DNA from: Vicinamibacterales bacterium
Lineage (GTDB): Bacteria; Acidobacteriota; Vicinamibacteria; Vicinamibacterales; Fen-181
Assembly (NCBI GenBank): GCA_036504215.1
Contig: DASXVO010000038.1
Location: 47,629 to 111,628, forward strand
Length of the DNA stretch: 64,000 nt
Direction of reading: 5' to 3'
Both the position numbers and the translations under genes were made by a program. The notes below the pieces were generated by a model. The model did no database searches. It worked only from the letters and a program-made list of their open reading frames with translations, and was not told where the DNA came from. How positions within the stretch are numbered: the stretch's first letter is position 1; the number at the start of each line of letters is the position of its first letter. Below are positions 42,182 through 50,624 of this stretch, in pieces.

Positions 42182-42399
42182 CGTCCAGTGCCGCGCGGAC
42201 TGTGAGAGGAGCCAAAGTACCCTGCCAGGCTTTGGACGCCGCAACCCGCAGCCCAGTGGTTCCGTTTGTACCGGGTGCTTGCCCCGGGGTGAGGGGCTCA
42301 GGCCCTCAACGTCACACGGCACTGCCAGCGGCCGCAGCACGAATGCAACGGTGCCGGAGGGGGATGACAGCGGCGTGCTCGGTCGATGGATCTCGGCTG

Positions 42400-42428
42400 T
42401 TTATAGCACGCCCCCCTGGGGGTGTCAA
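42400..42428 (-). promoter_or_regulatory. Promoter of the nuo/atp operon
   Basis: On the minus strand TTGACA (42428-42423) and TATAAA (42405-42400) are separated by exactly 17 bases. The spacer contains a C6-T-G5 hyphenated palindrome. Transcription would begin near 42393, giving a 212-base leader before nuoA. Confidence 0.75.
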
Positions 42429-42451
42429 GAAACGCGACCATCGCGGTCGAA

Positions 42452-42469
42452 TTGCAGACAGAACTGCAA
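42452..42469. promoter_or_regulatory. Candidate operator TTGCAG-N6-CTGCAA
   Basis: A perfect 6-bp inverted repeat with a 6-base spacer lies between the two divergent promoters, 24 bases behind the nuoA -35 and 36 bases before the VWA -35. A further gaattgca copy at 42476-42483 repeats one arm. The symmetry suits a dimeric regulator; no regulator gene is adjacent. Confidence 0.5.
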
Positions 42470-42504
42470 GTGACTGAATTGCAAAGAGTTTCAGCCGCTC
42501 GACC

Positions 42505-42534
42505 TTGACCCCCGATTCCGGCCAGTCCTATACT
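42505..42534 (+). promoter_or_regulatory. Promoter of the VWA gene pair
   Basis: TTGACC (42505-42510) and TATACT (42529-42534) are separated by 18 bases, 37 bases before the start codon of the first VWA gene. Confidence 0.65.
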
Positions 42535-42571
42535 GAACTGAGCCAGCGTCCCTCAATTCCGCGGAGAAGAC

Positions 42572-43516
42572 ATGTCTCGCGATTCGCACACGTTGAGACC
42601 CGTGAAGGCGTCGATCCTGGTCGGAGCGACCCTGCTGTTGGGCTGCGCCGTGCTCGCCGCCGTGCCGGCGTCGATGGGGCCACAGGACGCCGCGCGCACC
42701 GAACGGCCCGGGGACCGCTACATGTTCGTCACCGTGCTCGACAAGAATCGGGCACCGGTGTCGGGCCTCATGCCCGCGGACTTCGTCGTGCGGGAAGACG
42801 GCGTGGCGCGCGAGGTGCTGCGCGTGGAGAGAGCGACCGGCCCGATCACGCTGGCACTGCTCGTGGACAACACGCAGACGGCGACACCGTTCATCGCCGA
42901 CATGCGCACCGCCCTGCACAGCTTCGTCAAGCGCATGGGCGGCGCGAACCCGATCACGTTCACGACATTCGGCGACCGGCCGACAATCGTCGTGGACTAC
43001 TCGCTGGACGTACCGTCGCTCATGAAGGGCGTGGATCGCCTGTTCGCCGTGCCAGGCAGCGGCTCCACGGTGATGGAAGCGGTTCGCGAGATCTGCAAGG
43101 GGTTGGCGAAGCGCGATTTTGATCGCGGCGTCATTCTGACCATCACGGGGGGCGGGGCGGAATTCAGCGAACGCCACTATACCGACGTCCTGCCGGCGGT
43201 CCGTGACAGCGGGGCCGCGTTTGTCGCCATGACGATCGCCACGGCGGGTTCGACGAACCTGTCCGACAACGGACAGCGGAATCGGGCGCTGCTCCTCGAC
43301 GAGGCGGCGCGCGCAACCGGTGGCGTGAGGGTCGAGCTTCTCAGCTCGATGGCCCTCGACCATGCCCTGACGGCGTTCGGCGACGAACTGAGCAACCAGT
43401 ACCGCGTCACGTACGCCCACCCCGAAGCGCTGATTCCTCCGAGCAGGATCGAAGTGAGCGTGCGGCATCCGGGGCTCACCGCACGCGGCACGCCGGTGAA
43501 GACCAAACGCGGATGA
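42572..43516 (+). CDS. Exported VWA-domain protein (acidobacterial VWFA type), altered MIDAS
   Basis: The 314-residue protein starts with a basic tail and a hydrophobic signal region (about 12-33; an LLGC sequence could be a weak lipobox). An Ig-like strand region VTVLDKNRAPVSGLMPADFVVREDG follows, then a VWA domain. The first metal-site motif reads DNTQT (99-103) rather than DxSxS. The later ITFTTFGDRPTIVVDYS and GVILTITGGG strands fit the VWA fold. This layout matches the acidobacterial VWFA-related family; function is unknown, likely periplasmic protein binding. It has GGAGAAG upstream and overlaps the next VWA gene by four bases. Confidence 0.82.
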   Translation: MSRDSHTLRPVKASILVGATLLLGCAVLAAVPASMGPQDAARTERPGDRYMFVTVLDKNRAPVSGLMPADFVVREDGVAREVLRVERATGPITLALLVDNTQTATPFIADMRTALHSFVKRMGGANPITFTTFGDRPTIVVDYSLDVPSLMKGVDRLFAVPGSGSTVMEAVREICKGLAKRDFDRGVILTITGGGAEFSERHYTDVLPAVRDSGAAFVAMTIATAGSTNLSDNGQRNRALLLDEAARATGGVRVELLSSMALDHALTAFGDELSNQYRVTYAHPEALIPPSRIEVSVRHPGLTARGTPVKTKRG

Positions 43517-44595
43517 TGCGCCATTGCCCCCCCTCGCGGACGACCGTCGCGGCGGCCATCGTCGCGATCGCCCTTGTCGCGCAATCGACCGGCCCGGCCG
43601 CACAGCGCGGGCGGGAGGCTCGCGCCACTCGACGCGCGGTCACGGACGCTCCGAGTGGCCTGCGCCTCCCATCTGCGCAGAGCGGAACGGGCATCTCGCC
43701 GGTGCTCCCAGGGAAGCCAGGTCCTGGCGGACAGCGGTTGCCGGCCTTCCGGGGCGGCGTCGATATCGTCTCGCTCAGCGTCACCGCCGCCGACCCGGCA
43801 GGACGCTACGTGACCGACCTGGAACCGGAGGATTTCAGCGTCTTCGAGGACGGCGCCGCGCAGGACATCGCCTTCTTCAACCGGTCGAACCTGCCCATCG
43901 CGCTTTCGCTCCTGCTCGATACCAGCGCGAGCATGGAAGACAAGATGGCCACCGCGCAGGAAGCGGCGATCGGGTTCGCCCGTCACTTGCGGCCCGAGGA
44001 CCTGGGCGCGCTGATCGATTTCGACCACGACGTGAAGGTCCTTCAGACGTTCACCAACGACACGGGCGCACTGGAACAGGCGATCCGAAAGACGACGGCC
44101 GGCGGATCGACCTCGCTCTACAACGCGGTGTACATCGCGCTTCGTGAACTGAAGAAGACCCAAGCGAAAGCCGAGCGGGACATTCGACGACAGGCCATCG
44201 TGGTGTTCTCCGACGGCGAGGACACGTCGAGCTTGATTCCCTACGAGCAGGTACTCGACCTGGCGAAGCGCTCGGAGACGGCGATCTACACGATCGGCCT
44301 GCTCTCCAAGGACGAATTGGGCGGGAAGGCGTACAACGAGGCAGCGTTCGTCCTGCGCGACCTCGCGCAGCAAACCGGCGCCCGCGCGTTCTTCCCGGGG
44401 CGCATCGGCGACCTGGCGGGAGTCTACGGCCGGATTGCGGACGAACTGGCGAGCCAGTATCTGATCGGCTACGCTTCGAGGAACCCCAAGCGGGACGGTG
44501 CGTGGCGGCGGATCACGGTCCGCGTGAAGCGGGAGGGGGTTCTGGTGCGGACCAGGCAGGGGTACTACGGGCCCACGAAGCAGGCCGGGCGATGA
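43513..44595 (+). CDS. Exported VWA-domain protein (acidobacterial VWFA type), intact MIDAS
   Basis: The 360-residue paralogue of the preceding gene has a signal peptide (about 8-30), a basic Pro-rich linker, the FEDGAAQDIAFFNRS pre-domain strand and then a VWA domain with an intact metal-site motif DTSAS (136-140). STSLYNAVYIAL supplies the second-site Thr, and FSDGEDTSS is the third. The C-terminal part has LASQYLIGYASRNPKRDG, typical of the acidobacterial family. It may work as a pair with the altered-MIDAS partner, since both are coupled through an ATGA overlap. Confidence 0.87.
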   Translation: MMRHCPPSRTTVAAAIVAIALVAQSTGPAAQRGREARATRRAVTDAPSGLRLPSAQSGTGISPVLPGKPGPGGQRLPAFRGGVDIVSLSVTAADPAGRYVTDLEPEDFSVFEDGAAQDIAFFNRSNLPIALSLLLDTSASMEDKMATAQEAAIGFARHLRPEDLGALIDFDHDVKVLQTFTNDTGALEQAIRKTTAGGSTSLYNAVYIALRELKKTQAKAERDIRRQAIVVFSDGEDTSSLIPYEQVLDLAKRSETAIYTIGLLSKDELGGKAYNEAAFVLRDLAQQTGARAFFPGRIGDLAGVYGRIADELASQYLIGYASRNPKRDGAWRRITVRVKREGVLVRTRQGYYGPTKQAGR

Positions 44596-44626
44596 GTGAA
44601 TGGTGATCGGAACATCGACTAATGGC

Positions 44627-44646
44627 CGCGGGCGTCTGAGCCCGCG
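44627..44646. repeat. Palindromic hairpin between the VWA and hem genes
   Basis: cgcgggc (44627-44633) and gcccgcg (44640-44646) form a perfect 7-bp stem with a 6-base loop, in the 66-base gap before the HemX-like gene. There is no T-tract. Aligned with the nuoL repeat unit, about 21 of 27 positions agree, suggesting a dispersed REP-like element. Confidence 0.65.
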
Positions 44647-44661
44647 ACGGGACAGACCGCT

Positions 44662-45489
44662 GTGAATACGATTCCCCTGTTGCTCTACCTCGCCGCCGGC
44701 ATCGTCTACGCGGCTCACTTCGTCACGCGAAACGTGACGGTTGGGCGGTCTGGCACGGCCCTGCTCGCCGTTGGCGCGCTTGGACACACCTTCGTCATCG
44801 GGATGCAGACGATGGCGGCGGGCCACGTGCCGATCGCGGGAACGACGCAGGCAATTTCGACGTTCGTGTGGCTGCTCGCCCTGGCGTATCTCTACATGGA
44901 GATGACCACCGAGGAGCGTGCGCTCGGCGTGTTCATCGTCCCCCTCTTGGTGGCGCTGCAGCTGATCCGTGCTCTGAACCCGACCGTGGAGAAGCGCGTG
45001 CCGATCCTCGAGAGCCTGTGGTTCGGGGTACACGTCGCGTCGCTCCTGTTCGCGTACGCCAGCTTCGCGCTCGCTTGCGTGGTCGGCATCACCTATGTCC
45101 TGTTGTTCAAGGAAATCAAGGCCAAGCACCTTGGGTTCTTCTACACGCGGCTGCCCTCGCTCGATTCACTGGACCTGATGAACGCGCGCACCGTCACGCT
45201 CGGCTGGGTGTTCCTGACCGTTGGAGTGGTCGTCGGCACGATCTGGGCGACCCAGGCGCGCAACGGCCCGGTGTTCGACCTGCGCGTGCAGGCGATGTCC
45301 CTTGCGGACCCGAAGATCCTCGGTGCCGTCATCTGCTGGTCGGTCTACAGTTTCGCGCTCTACGCCCGCCGTCTGGGCTGGGGCGGCAAGCGCGCGGCGT
45401 ATCTCTCGGCGATCGGCTTCGCGATCGTGCTGTTCAACTTCGTGCCGGTGGGCTACTTCCTGACGCGTAGCCACAACTTCGGCGGGTAA
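44662..45489 (+). CDS. CcsA/HemX-type cytochrome c assembly membrane protein
   Basis: The 275-residue protein has eight membrane helices. It belongs to the CcsA/CcmC superfamily, with helix-flanking His residues such as ESLWFGVHVASLLFAYASFA. HemX members lie next to hemA in many genomes and may limit HemA level or handle heme; cytochrome c assembly itself is also possible. It starts with GTG and is followed seven bases later by hemA, heading a heme operon of five further genes. The C-terminus is short and hydrophilic. Confidence 0.87.
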   Translation: MNTIPLLLYLAAGIVYAAHFVTRNVTVGRSGTALLAVGALGHTFVIGMQTMAAGHVPIAGTTQAISTFVWLLALAYLYMEMTTEERALGVFIVPLLVALQLIRALNPTVEKRVPILESLWFGVHVASLLFAYASFALACVVGITYVLLFKEIKAKHLGFFYTRLPSLDSLDLMNARTVTLGWVFLTVGVVVGTIWATQARNGPVFDLRVQAMSLADPKILGAVICWSVYSFALYARRLGWGGKRAAYLSAIGFAIVLFNFVPVGYFLTRSHNFGG

Positions 45490-45496
45490 CGTCGCC

Positions 45497-46840
45497 ATGC
45501 ACCTGCTTCTCCTGGGCGTCAGCCACCGCACGGCCCCCGTGGACGTGCGCGAACGCCTCGACTTCGCGACCCGCGGCTTGAGCGACGCGCTGCTGGCGCT
45601 GGCCACGCGGCCGAGTGCGAGCGAGACCGTTGTGCTGTCCACCTGCAACCGTGCCGAACTCTACGTGGCGTGCGAAGACGTGTCGACCGCGCGGCAGGAG
45701 CTGATCGGATTCCTTGGCGAGTACCACGGCCTCGACCCCGCCGCCCTCGACCCTCACCTCTACGAGCAGACGGATGCGGCGGCCGCCACGCACCTGTTCC
45801 GCGTGGCCGCCGGCCTCGATTCCCTGGTCGTCGGCGAGCCGCAGATTCTCGGCCAGGTGAAGGAGGCCTACTCGGTGGCGGCCGAGCAGCGCACCGTCGG
45901 CCCGGTCATGAACAAGTTGTTCCCGTGGTCCTTCACGGTGGGCAAACGGGTCCGCACGGAGACGGGGCTGTCGGAGGGCGCGGTGTCGGTCAGCTTCGCC
46001 GCCACCTCCCTGGCACGAAAGATCTTTGGGGATCTGAAGGGCCGTACCGTGCTGGTGATCGGCGCCGGCGAGATGGGCAAGTTGACCGCGCAACATCTCA
46101 AGGGACAGGGCGTCGAGCGGATGTTCATCACGAGCCGCACGTTCGCCCACGCGACGGCGCTGGCCGAGTCGATCGGCGGCACGCCGCTGCCGTGGCAGGA
46201 CCTGTCAACCTCGCTCGCGCATGCCGACATCGTCATCACGGCCACGGGATCGACGCTTCCGATCCTGGCTCGACCCCAGGTTGAAGGCGTGATGCGGACG
46301 CGCCGCAACCGTCCACTGTTCATGATCGACATCGCCCTGCCGCGCGACGTCGATCCGGCGGTCGGCGACCTCGAGGCGGTGTTCCTCTACAACATCGACG
46401 ACCTGCAGGCGATCGTGCAGGAGAACCTGACGCGTCGCGCCGCCGAGGTCACGCGTGCGGAGGACATCGTCGGCGACGAGGTCAAGAAGTTCGAGGCATG
46501 GCTGTCGACGCGGGGTGCCATCCCCACACTCGTCGCGCTCCGTCAGCGGTTCGACGCGATCCGCCGCGCGGAACTCGAACGCCTGCAGCCCAAGCTGGCG
46601 GGTCTGCCGCCCGACGCCCGCGGGCGCGTCGAGGAAGTCACCCGGCTGATCGTCGAGAAATTGCTGATCACGCCCACCGAGCAGCTCAAGTCCATTCCCG
46701 ACCCGGAGCGGGTGCGAACGTATGCCGACGCCCTGACGCGGCTCTTTGCGCTCGACGCGGAGGAACCGGCCCGAGGCGAGCCGGGTCGAGGTCCGGCCGC
46801 GCATCGCGCGGCAGATGCCGGCAAGTCGGTGACCCCGTGA
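45497..46840 (+). CDS. hemA: Glutamyl-tRNA reductase HemA
   Basis: NADPH-dependent reductase converting glutamyl-tRNA(Glu) to glutamate-1-semialdehyde, the first committed step of C5 heme synthesis. The 447-residue protein begins LLLGVSHRTAPVDVRERL. The catalytic Cys is C50 in STCNRAELY. GLDSLVVGEPQILGQVKEAY precedes the NADPH domain (VLVIGAGEMGKL), and a helical dimerisation domain closes the protein. An Ala/Gly-rich tail of about 25 residues is extra. Its stop overlaps hemC by four bases. Confidence 0.98.
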   Translation: MHLLLLGVSHRTAPVDVRERLDFATRGLSDALLALATRPSASETVVLSTCNRAELYVACEDVSTARQELIGFLGEYHGLDPAALDPHLYEQTDAAAATHLFRVAAGLDSLVVGEPQILGQVKEAYSVAAEQRTVGPVMNKLFPWSFTVGKRVRTETGLSEGAVSVSFAATSLARKIFGDLKGRTVLVIGAGEMGKLTAQHLKGQGVERMFITSRTFAHATALAESIGGTPLPWQDLSTSLAHADIVITATGSTLPILARPQVEGVMRTRRNRPLFMIDIALPRDVDPAVGDLEAVFLYNIDDLQAIVQENLTRRAAEVTRAEDIVGDEVKKFEAWLSTRGAIPTLVALRQRFDAIRRAELERLQPKLAGLPPDARGRVEEVTRLIVEKLLITPTEQLKSIPDPERVRTYADALTRLFALDAEEPARGEPGRGPAAHRAADAGKSVTP

Positions 46841-47802
46841 ACATCCTGCGCCTCGGCACCCGCGGAAGCCAACTGGCTCTCTGGCAGGCTCGCACGGCGG
46901 CCGCGCTCGTCGAACAGGCGGGCGGCCCGCATTGCGAAATCGTCATCATCAAGACCAGTGGGGACAGGCTCGCGGAGGCCCCACTCTCCGACATCGGCGG
47001 CAAGCGCCTGTTCGTCAAGGAGATCGAGGACGCGCTGCTGCGCCACGACGTGGACTTCGCCGTGCACAGCTGCAAGGACATGCCGGCGGTGCTGCCGGAT
47101 GGCCTGGCCATCGGCGCGGTGCTTCAGCGCGAAGATCCACGCGATGTGCTCGTGCTGCCTCAGCAAGCACACGGGCCGCAAGCCCAGCTGGCAACCCTCG
47201 ACGACGTGCTTCAACGCCTCGGCGAGTCGGCCCGAATTGGCACGAGCAGCGTGCGACGCATCGCGGAGCTCACGCGGCTCCTGCCGACCGCGTCGTTCCA
47301 GCCGATTCGCGGCAACCTCGACACCCGGCTGCGAAAGCTCGACGCTGGCGGCTACGACGCTCTGGTTCTCGCGGCGGCCGGGATGCGCCGCCTCGGTTTC
47401 GCCGACCGCATCTCGCACGCGCTCGCGGTCGATGCCTGTGTCCCGGCGCCCGGCCAGGGCGCGATCGCCATCGAGTTGCGCGTGGACGATACCGAAGCGC
47501 GCGTGGCCGTGGCGCGAATCGACGATGCGGCAACCGCGCGAGCGGTCGAAGCGGAACGTGCGCTGGTCGCCACGCTCGGCGGCGGATGCCAGACGCCGGT
47601 CGGCGCGGTCGCTCTGGCCGACGCGGATGACCTCGACTTGCGCGCGGTGGTAGTCTCGTTGGATGGACACCGCGTGGTGCGAGGACGTGACCGCGCTCCG
47701 CGCGGCGAGGCAACGACGCTTGGTGTGCGGCTCGGCCGTCGCCTGATCGAACAGGGCGCCGACGCGATCCTCGAGGAAGTTCGGCGAAACCAGGGCCAGT
47801 GA
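46837..47802 (+). CDS. hemC: Porphobilinogen deaminase HemC
   Basis: Polymerises four porphobilinogen molecules to hydroxymethylbilane on a covalent dipyrromethane cofactor. The 321-residue protein starts ILRLGTRGSQLALWQA and has HSCKDMP, SVRRIAEL, IRGNLDTRL and VPAPGQGAIAIE. The cofactor Cys is C251 in LGGGCQTPVGA. The GTG start overlaps the hemA stop (GTGA). After it comes a 193-base spacer holding a long palindrome, then the cobA-hemD fusion. Confidence 0.98.
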   Translation: MNILRLGTRGSQLALWQARTAAALVEQAGGPHCEIVIIKTSGDRLAEAPLSDIGGKRLFVKEIEDALLRHDVDFAVHSCKDMPAVLPDGLAIGAVLQREDPRDVLVLPQQAHGPQAQLATLDDVLQRLGESARIGTSSVRRIAELTRLLPTASFQPIRGNLDTRLRKLDAGGYDALVLAAAGMRRLGFADRISHALAVDACVPAPGQGAIAIELRVDDTEARVAVARIDDAATARAVEAERALVATLGGGCQTPVGAVALADADDLDLRAVVVSLDGHRVVRGRDRAPRGEATTLGVRLGRRLIEQGADAILEEVRRNQGQ

Positions 47803-47821
47803 GCCCGGGGCCGAGCGCCCA

Positions 47822-47984
47822 GCAGCCCGTGGTGGAAGTCGCGGCGCAGCACCGAAGGCGACGATGCGCCCAGCCGGCCAGGCGCGGCGACTGAGAATAT
47901 CGGGCCATATTCGAGGGAGGAGCAACGCAGCCGGGTGGGATGCAGCGTCGGCCGAATGCCGGCGGGACTTTCACCACGGGCTGC
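47822..47984. repeat. 163-bp imperfect palindrome between hemC and cobA-hemD
   Basis: The arm gcagcccgtggtggaagtc (47822-47840) matches the reverse complement of 47966-47984 at 18 of 19 positions. The core gaatat (47895-47900) and atattc (47907-47912) is centred on the same point, near 47903. Inner segments also pair (47857-47867 with 47942-47952, 9 of 11). The whole spacer could fold into one long hairpin ending 11 bases before the cobA-hemD start codon. It looks like a MITE-type or decayed mobile palindrome, or a structured leader. Confidence 0.75.
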
Positions 47985-47995
47985 GAGAGCCCTTT

Positions 47996-49558
47996 ATGAA
48001 GAAGCCGATCGTCTACATCATCGGAGCCGGTCCGGGAGATCCGTGGCTCATCAGCGTCCGCGGATTGCGCTGCCTCAATCTGGCAGACGTCATCATCTAC
48101 GATCACCTGGTACATGAACGCCTGCTGCGCCACACACGACCCGAGGTCGAGAAGATCGACGTGGGCCCGGCGGCGCCCGAACCGCTCGAGCAGGAAGCCA
48201 TCTGCTACCTGCTCGCCGACAAGGCACAGGAGGGCAAGGTCGTCGCGCGATTGAAGTGGGGCGATCCGTTCGTGTTCGACCGGGGCGGCGAGGAAGCGCT
48301 GTTCCTGCACGAACACGGCGTCCGCTTCGAGGTGGTCCCGGGCATCCCAGCCGCGATCGGCGTCCCGGCGTACGCCGGCATTCCCATCACGTACCCTGGC
48401 GGGGGCGATACGGTCACGTTCGTCCGCGGCCATGAGAACGAACACTCGAAGAAGCCGCACGTCGATTGGGCCAGCCTCGGCAAGCTCGGCGGAACGGTCG
48501 TCTGCTACTCAGGGCCGAAACAACTGCCCGGCATCCTCTCCGCGATGCTCGCGCACGGGTGGTCCGACGGTGACGCCGCGGCGCTGGTGTTCAACGGCAC
48601 CATGCCCGAGCAGGAAACCATCCAGGCGACGCTCGGCGAGCTTGCCGAGCTCGCGCGCCAGCCGAAGTACCGTAACCCGGCCATGCTGATCGTCGGCCGC
48701 GTCACGGCCCTGCGCGAGCATCTCCGGTGGTTCGATGACCGCCCGCTGTTCGGCAAGCGCGTGGTCGTCACCCGTCCGAAAGAACAGGCCGCCGAGTTGG
48801 TGGACGCGCTCGAGCAACTCGGCGCGTCGGTCGTCGAAGCGCCGACCATTCGGATCGTGCCGCCGGACGACTTCGCGCCGCTCGACGAGGCGTGCGCCAC
48901 GGTGGGGGAGTACGACTGGGTGGTGTTCACCAGCGCCAACGGCGTGGATTACTTCTTCCAGCGGATGAACACGGGAATCGGGGACGCACGCTCGCTGGCC
49001 GGCGTGCGCATCTGTGCGATTGGACCGGGCACCGCCGAGCGTCTCGCCAAGCACTGTCTGCGAGTCGACCTGGTGCCTCCAGAGTACCGGGCCGAGGCGG
49101 TGGTCGAGGCCATGCGTGCGACCGGCAGCCTCGAGGGCAAGAAGTTCCTGCTTCCGCGCGCCGACATCGCCCGCGAACTGCTGGCCGTGGAACTGCGTCG
49201 CTCGGGCGCGATCGTGAACGAGGTCACCGCCTATCGCACAGTATCGGTGGAGCCGGATCGCGAGAGCGAACCGGACATCTACCGGATGCTGCTGGACCGG
49301 AAGGTCGATGTCCTCACGTTCACGAGCGCGTCGACGGTCCGGAACTTCGTGAAGCTGTACGGCGTCGAGCCGGTAGCCGACCTGTTGGCGCCCGTCGCGA
49401 TCGCGTCGATTGGACCAGTCACGGCGGAAGCGGCGCAGCAATGCGGTATCCGGACCTCCATCATGCCAAGTGAGTACACCATCCCCGGTCTCGTCCGGGC
49501 CATCGTCGAGCACTTCGAGAAGGCCGGCAACCGGCAGCCGGCGGCTTCCCAGCCGTAG
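47996..49558 (+). CDS. Fused uroporphyrinogen-III C-methyltransferase (CobA) and uroporphyrinogen-III synthase (HemD)
   Basis: Two enzymes in one 520-residue chain. Residues 1-245 are a SAM-dependent methyltransferase making precorrin-2 (GAGPGDP at 10-16, [17 protein letters not shown] at 85-101, [18 protein letters not shown]). Residues about 250-505 are HemD, which closes the uroporphyrinogen III ring ([48 protein letters not shown]). The fusion puts the branch between heme and siroheme/cobalamin on one protein. ATG at 47996 is chosen by the [16 protein letters not shown] start. The ribosome site is weak and lies beside a large palindrome. Confidence 0.96.
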   Translation: MKKPIVYIIGAGPGDPWLISVRGLRCLNLADVIIYDHLVHERLLRHTRPEVEKIDVGPAAPEPLEQEAICYLLADKAQEGKVVARLKWGDPFVFDRGGEEALFLHEHGVRFEVVPGIPAAIGVPAYAGIPITYPGGGDTVTFVRGHENEHSKKPHVDWASLGKLGGTVVCYSGPKQLPGILSAMLAHGWSDGDAAALVFNGTMPEQETIQATLGELAELARQPKYRNPAMLIVGRVTALREHLRWFDDRPLFGKRVVVTRPKEQAAELVDALEQLGASVVEAPTIRIVPPDDFAPLDEACATVGEYDWVVFTSANGVDYFFQRMNTGIGDARSLAGVRICAIGPGTAERLAKHCLRVDLVPPEYRAEAVVEAMRATGSLEGKKFLLPRADIARELLAVELRRSGAIVNEVTAYRTVSVEPDRESEPDIYRMLLDRKVDVLTFTSASTVRNFVKLYGVEPVADLLAPVAIASIGPVTAEAAQQCGIRTSIMPSEYTIPGLVRAIVEHFEKAGNRQPAASQP

Positions 49559-49601
49559 GGCCGGATCGTCTCGTCACAACACATCGTCAGTGAGGCAAGC
49601 C

Positions 49602-50600
49602 ATGTCCACGTCCGAGACCGATACTCGTCTCGATCTGATCCGCCGCGGGCGTCGCCTGCGACGTTCGCCGGCCCTGCGCGCGCTCGTTCGTGAGACGCGG
49701 CTATCGGCCGACATGTTCGTGTATCCGTTGTTCGTCTGCGAGGGCACCGGCGTGCGCCGGGAAGTGTCCTCGATGCCCGGTATCTTCAACCTGTCGGTGG
49801 ACGAAGCCGTCAAGGAAGCGCTGGCTGCGAAGACGGACGGCGTCTCGGCCGTGCTGCTGTTCGGGCTGCCGGCGTACAAGGACGAGGTCGGCTCGGCCGC
49901 GTACGACGAGCAGGCACCTGTGCAGGCCGCCGTCCGCGCGATCAAGGCGGCGAGCCGGGACATCCTGGTAATCACGGACGTCTGTCTCTGCGAGTACACG
50001 TCGCACGGCCATTGCGGCATCGTCGTGGGCGACGAGATCGAGAACGATCAGAGCGTGGCGCAACTCGTTCGCACCGCGGTCTCGCACGCCGAGGCCGGGG
50101 CCGACATCGTGGCGCCGTCCGACATGATGGACGGACGCATCGGAGCCATCCGACGGGCACTCGACGAGCGCGGGTTCCAGAACGTGGCCATCCTGTCGTA
50201 CGCCGCGAAATACTGCTCGGCGTTCTACGGTCCCTTCCGCGACGCCGCCGACTCGGCACCGAAGTTCGGCGATCGGCGCACCCACCAGATGGACCCGGCC
50301 AACGTCGAGGAAGCGATCCGCGAAGTGGCGGAGGACATCGACGAGGGCGCCGACATGATCATGGTCAAGCCGGCGCTGCCCTATCTCGACGTCATCACCC
50401 GCGTGAAGGCGGAATTCGGCTACCCGACCGCCGCCTACAACGTGAGCGGCGAGTATTCGATGCTCAAGGCGGCGGCCCAGAACGGCTGGATCGACGGGCC
50501 CCGCGCGATGATGGAGATGCTGACGGCGATTCGCCGTGCCGGTGCCGACATCATCATCACCTACTTCGCGCGCGAAGCCGCGCGTGCCCTGCGCGGCTGA
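49602..50600 (+). CDS. hemB: Porphobilinogen synthase HemB (zinc-type)
   Basis: Condenses two 5-aminolevulinates into porphobilinogen. The 332-residue protein has the three-Cys zinc site C128, C130 and C138 in [14 protein letters not shown], so the zinc-dependent form is predicted. The two active-site lysines are K203 ([17 protein letters not shown]) and K256 ([11 protein letters not shown]). It lies 43 bases after cobA-hemD and 24 bases before hemL. The order HemA, HemC, HemD, HemB, HemL gives every enzyme from glutamyl-tRNA to uroporphyrinogen III. Confidence 0.98.
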   Translation: MSTSETDTRLDLIRRGRRLRRSPALRALVRETRLSADMFVYPLFVCEGTGVRREVSSMPGIFNLSVDEAVKEALAAKTDGVSAVLLFGLPAYKDEVGSAAYDEQAPVQAAVRAIKAASRDILVITDVCLCEYTSHGHCGIVVGDEIENDQSVAQLVRTAVSHAEAGADIVAPSDMMDGRIGAIRRALDERGFQNVAILSYAAKYCSAFYGPFRDAADSAPKFGDRRTHQMDPANVEEAIREVAEDIDEGADMIMVKPALPYLDVITRVKAEFGYPTAAYNVSGEYSMLKAAAQNGWIDGPRAMMEMLTAIRRAGADIIITYFAREAARALRG

Positions 50601-50624
50601 CCGCGAGGGCCTGCTGCCATAGCC

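Larger units (their letters stand above)
42182..42571. other. 390-bp divergent intergenic control region between nuoA and the VWA genes
   Basis: No credible gene. Nearest nuoA is a leader of about 210 bases containing ccaaag (42212-42217) paired with ctttgg (42230-42235), and a tgaggg/ccctca stem at 42290-42308. Then come the nuoA promoter (42400-42428), a TTGCAG-N6-CTGCAA palindrome with a third half-site (ttgcaa, 42479-42484) and the VWA promoter (42505-42534). This is the only gene-free stretch over 300 bases in the window. Confidence 0.7.

Noticed and set aside
42182..42393. Small gene in the nuoA leader
   Set aside because: The in-frame extension of nuoA here has no homology, no ribosome site and contains RNA-like stems instead.
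47822..47984. Cobalamin or other known riboswitch upstream of cobA-hemD
   Set aside because: GGTG-AAGTC looked suggestive, but the B12-box core and the expected order of conserved blocks are not present on either strand.
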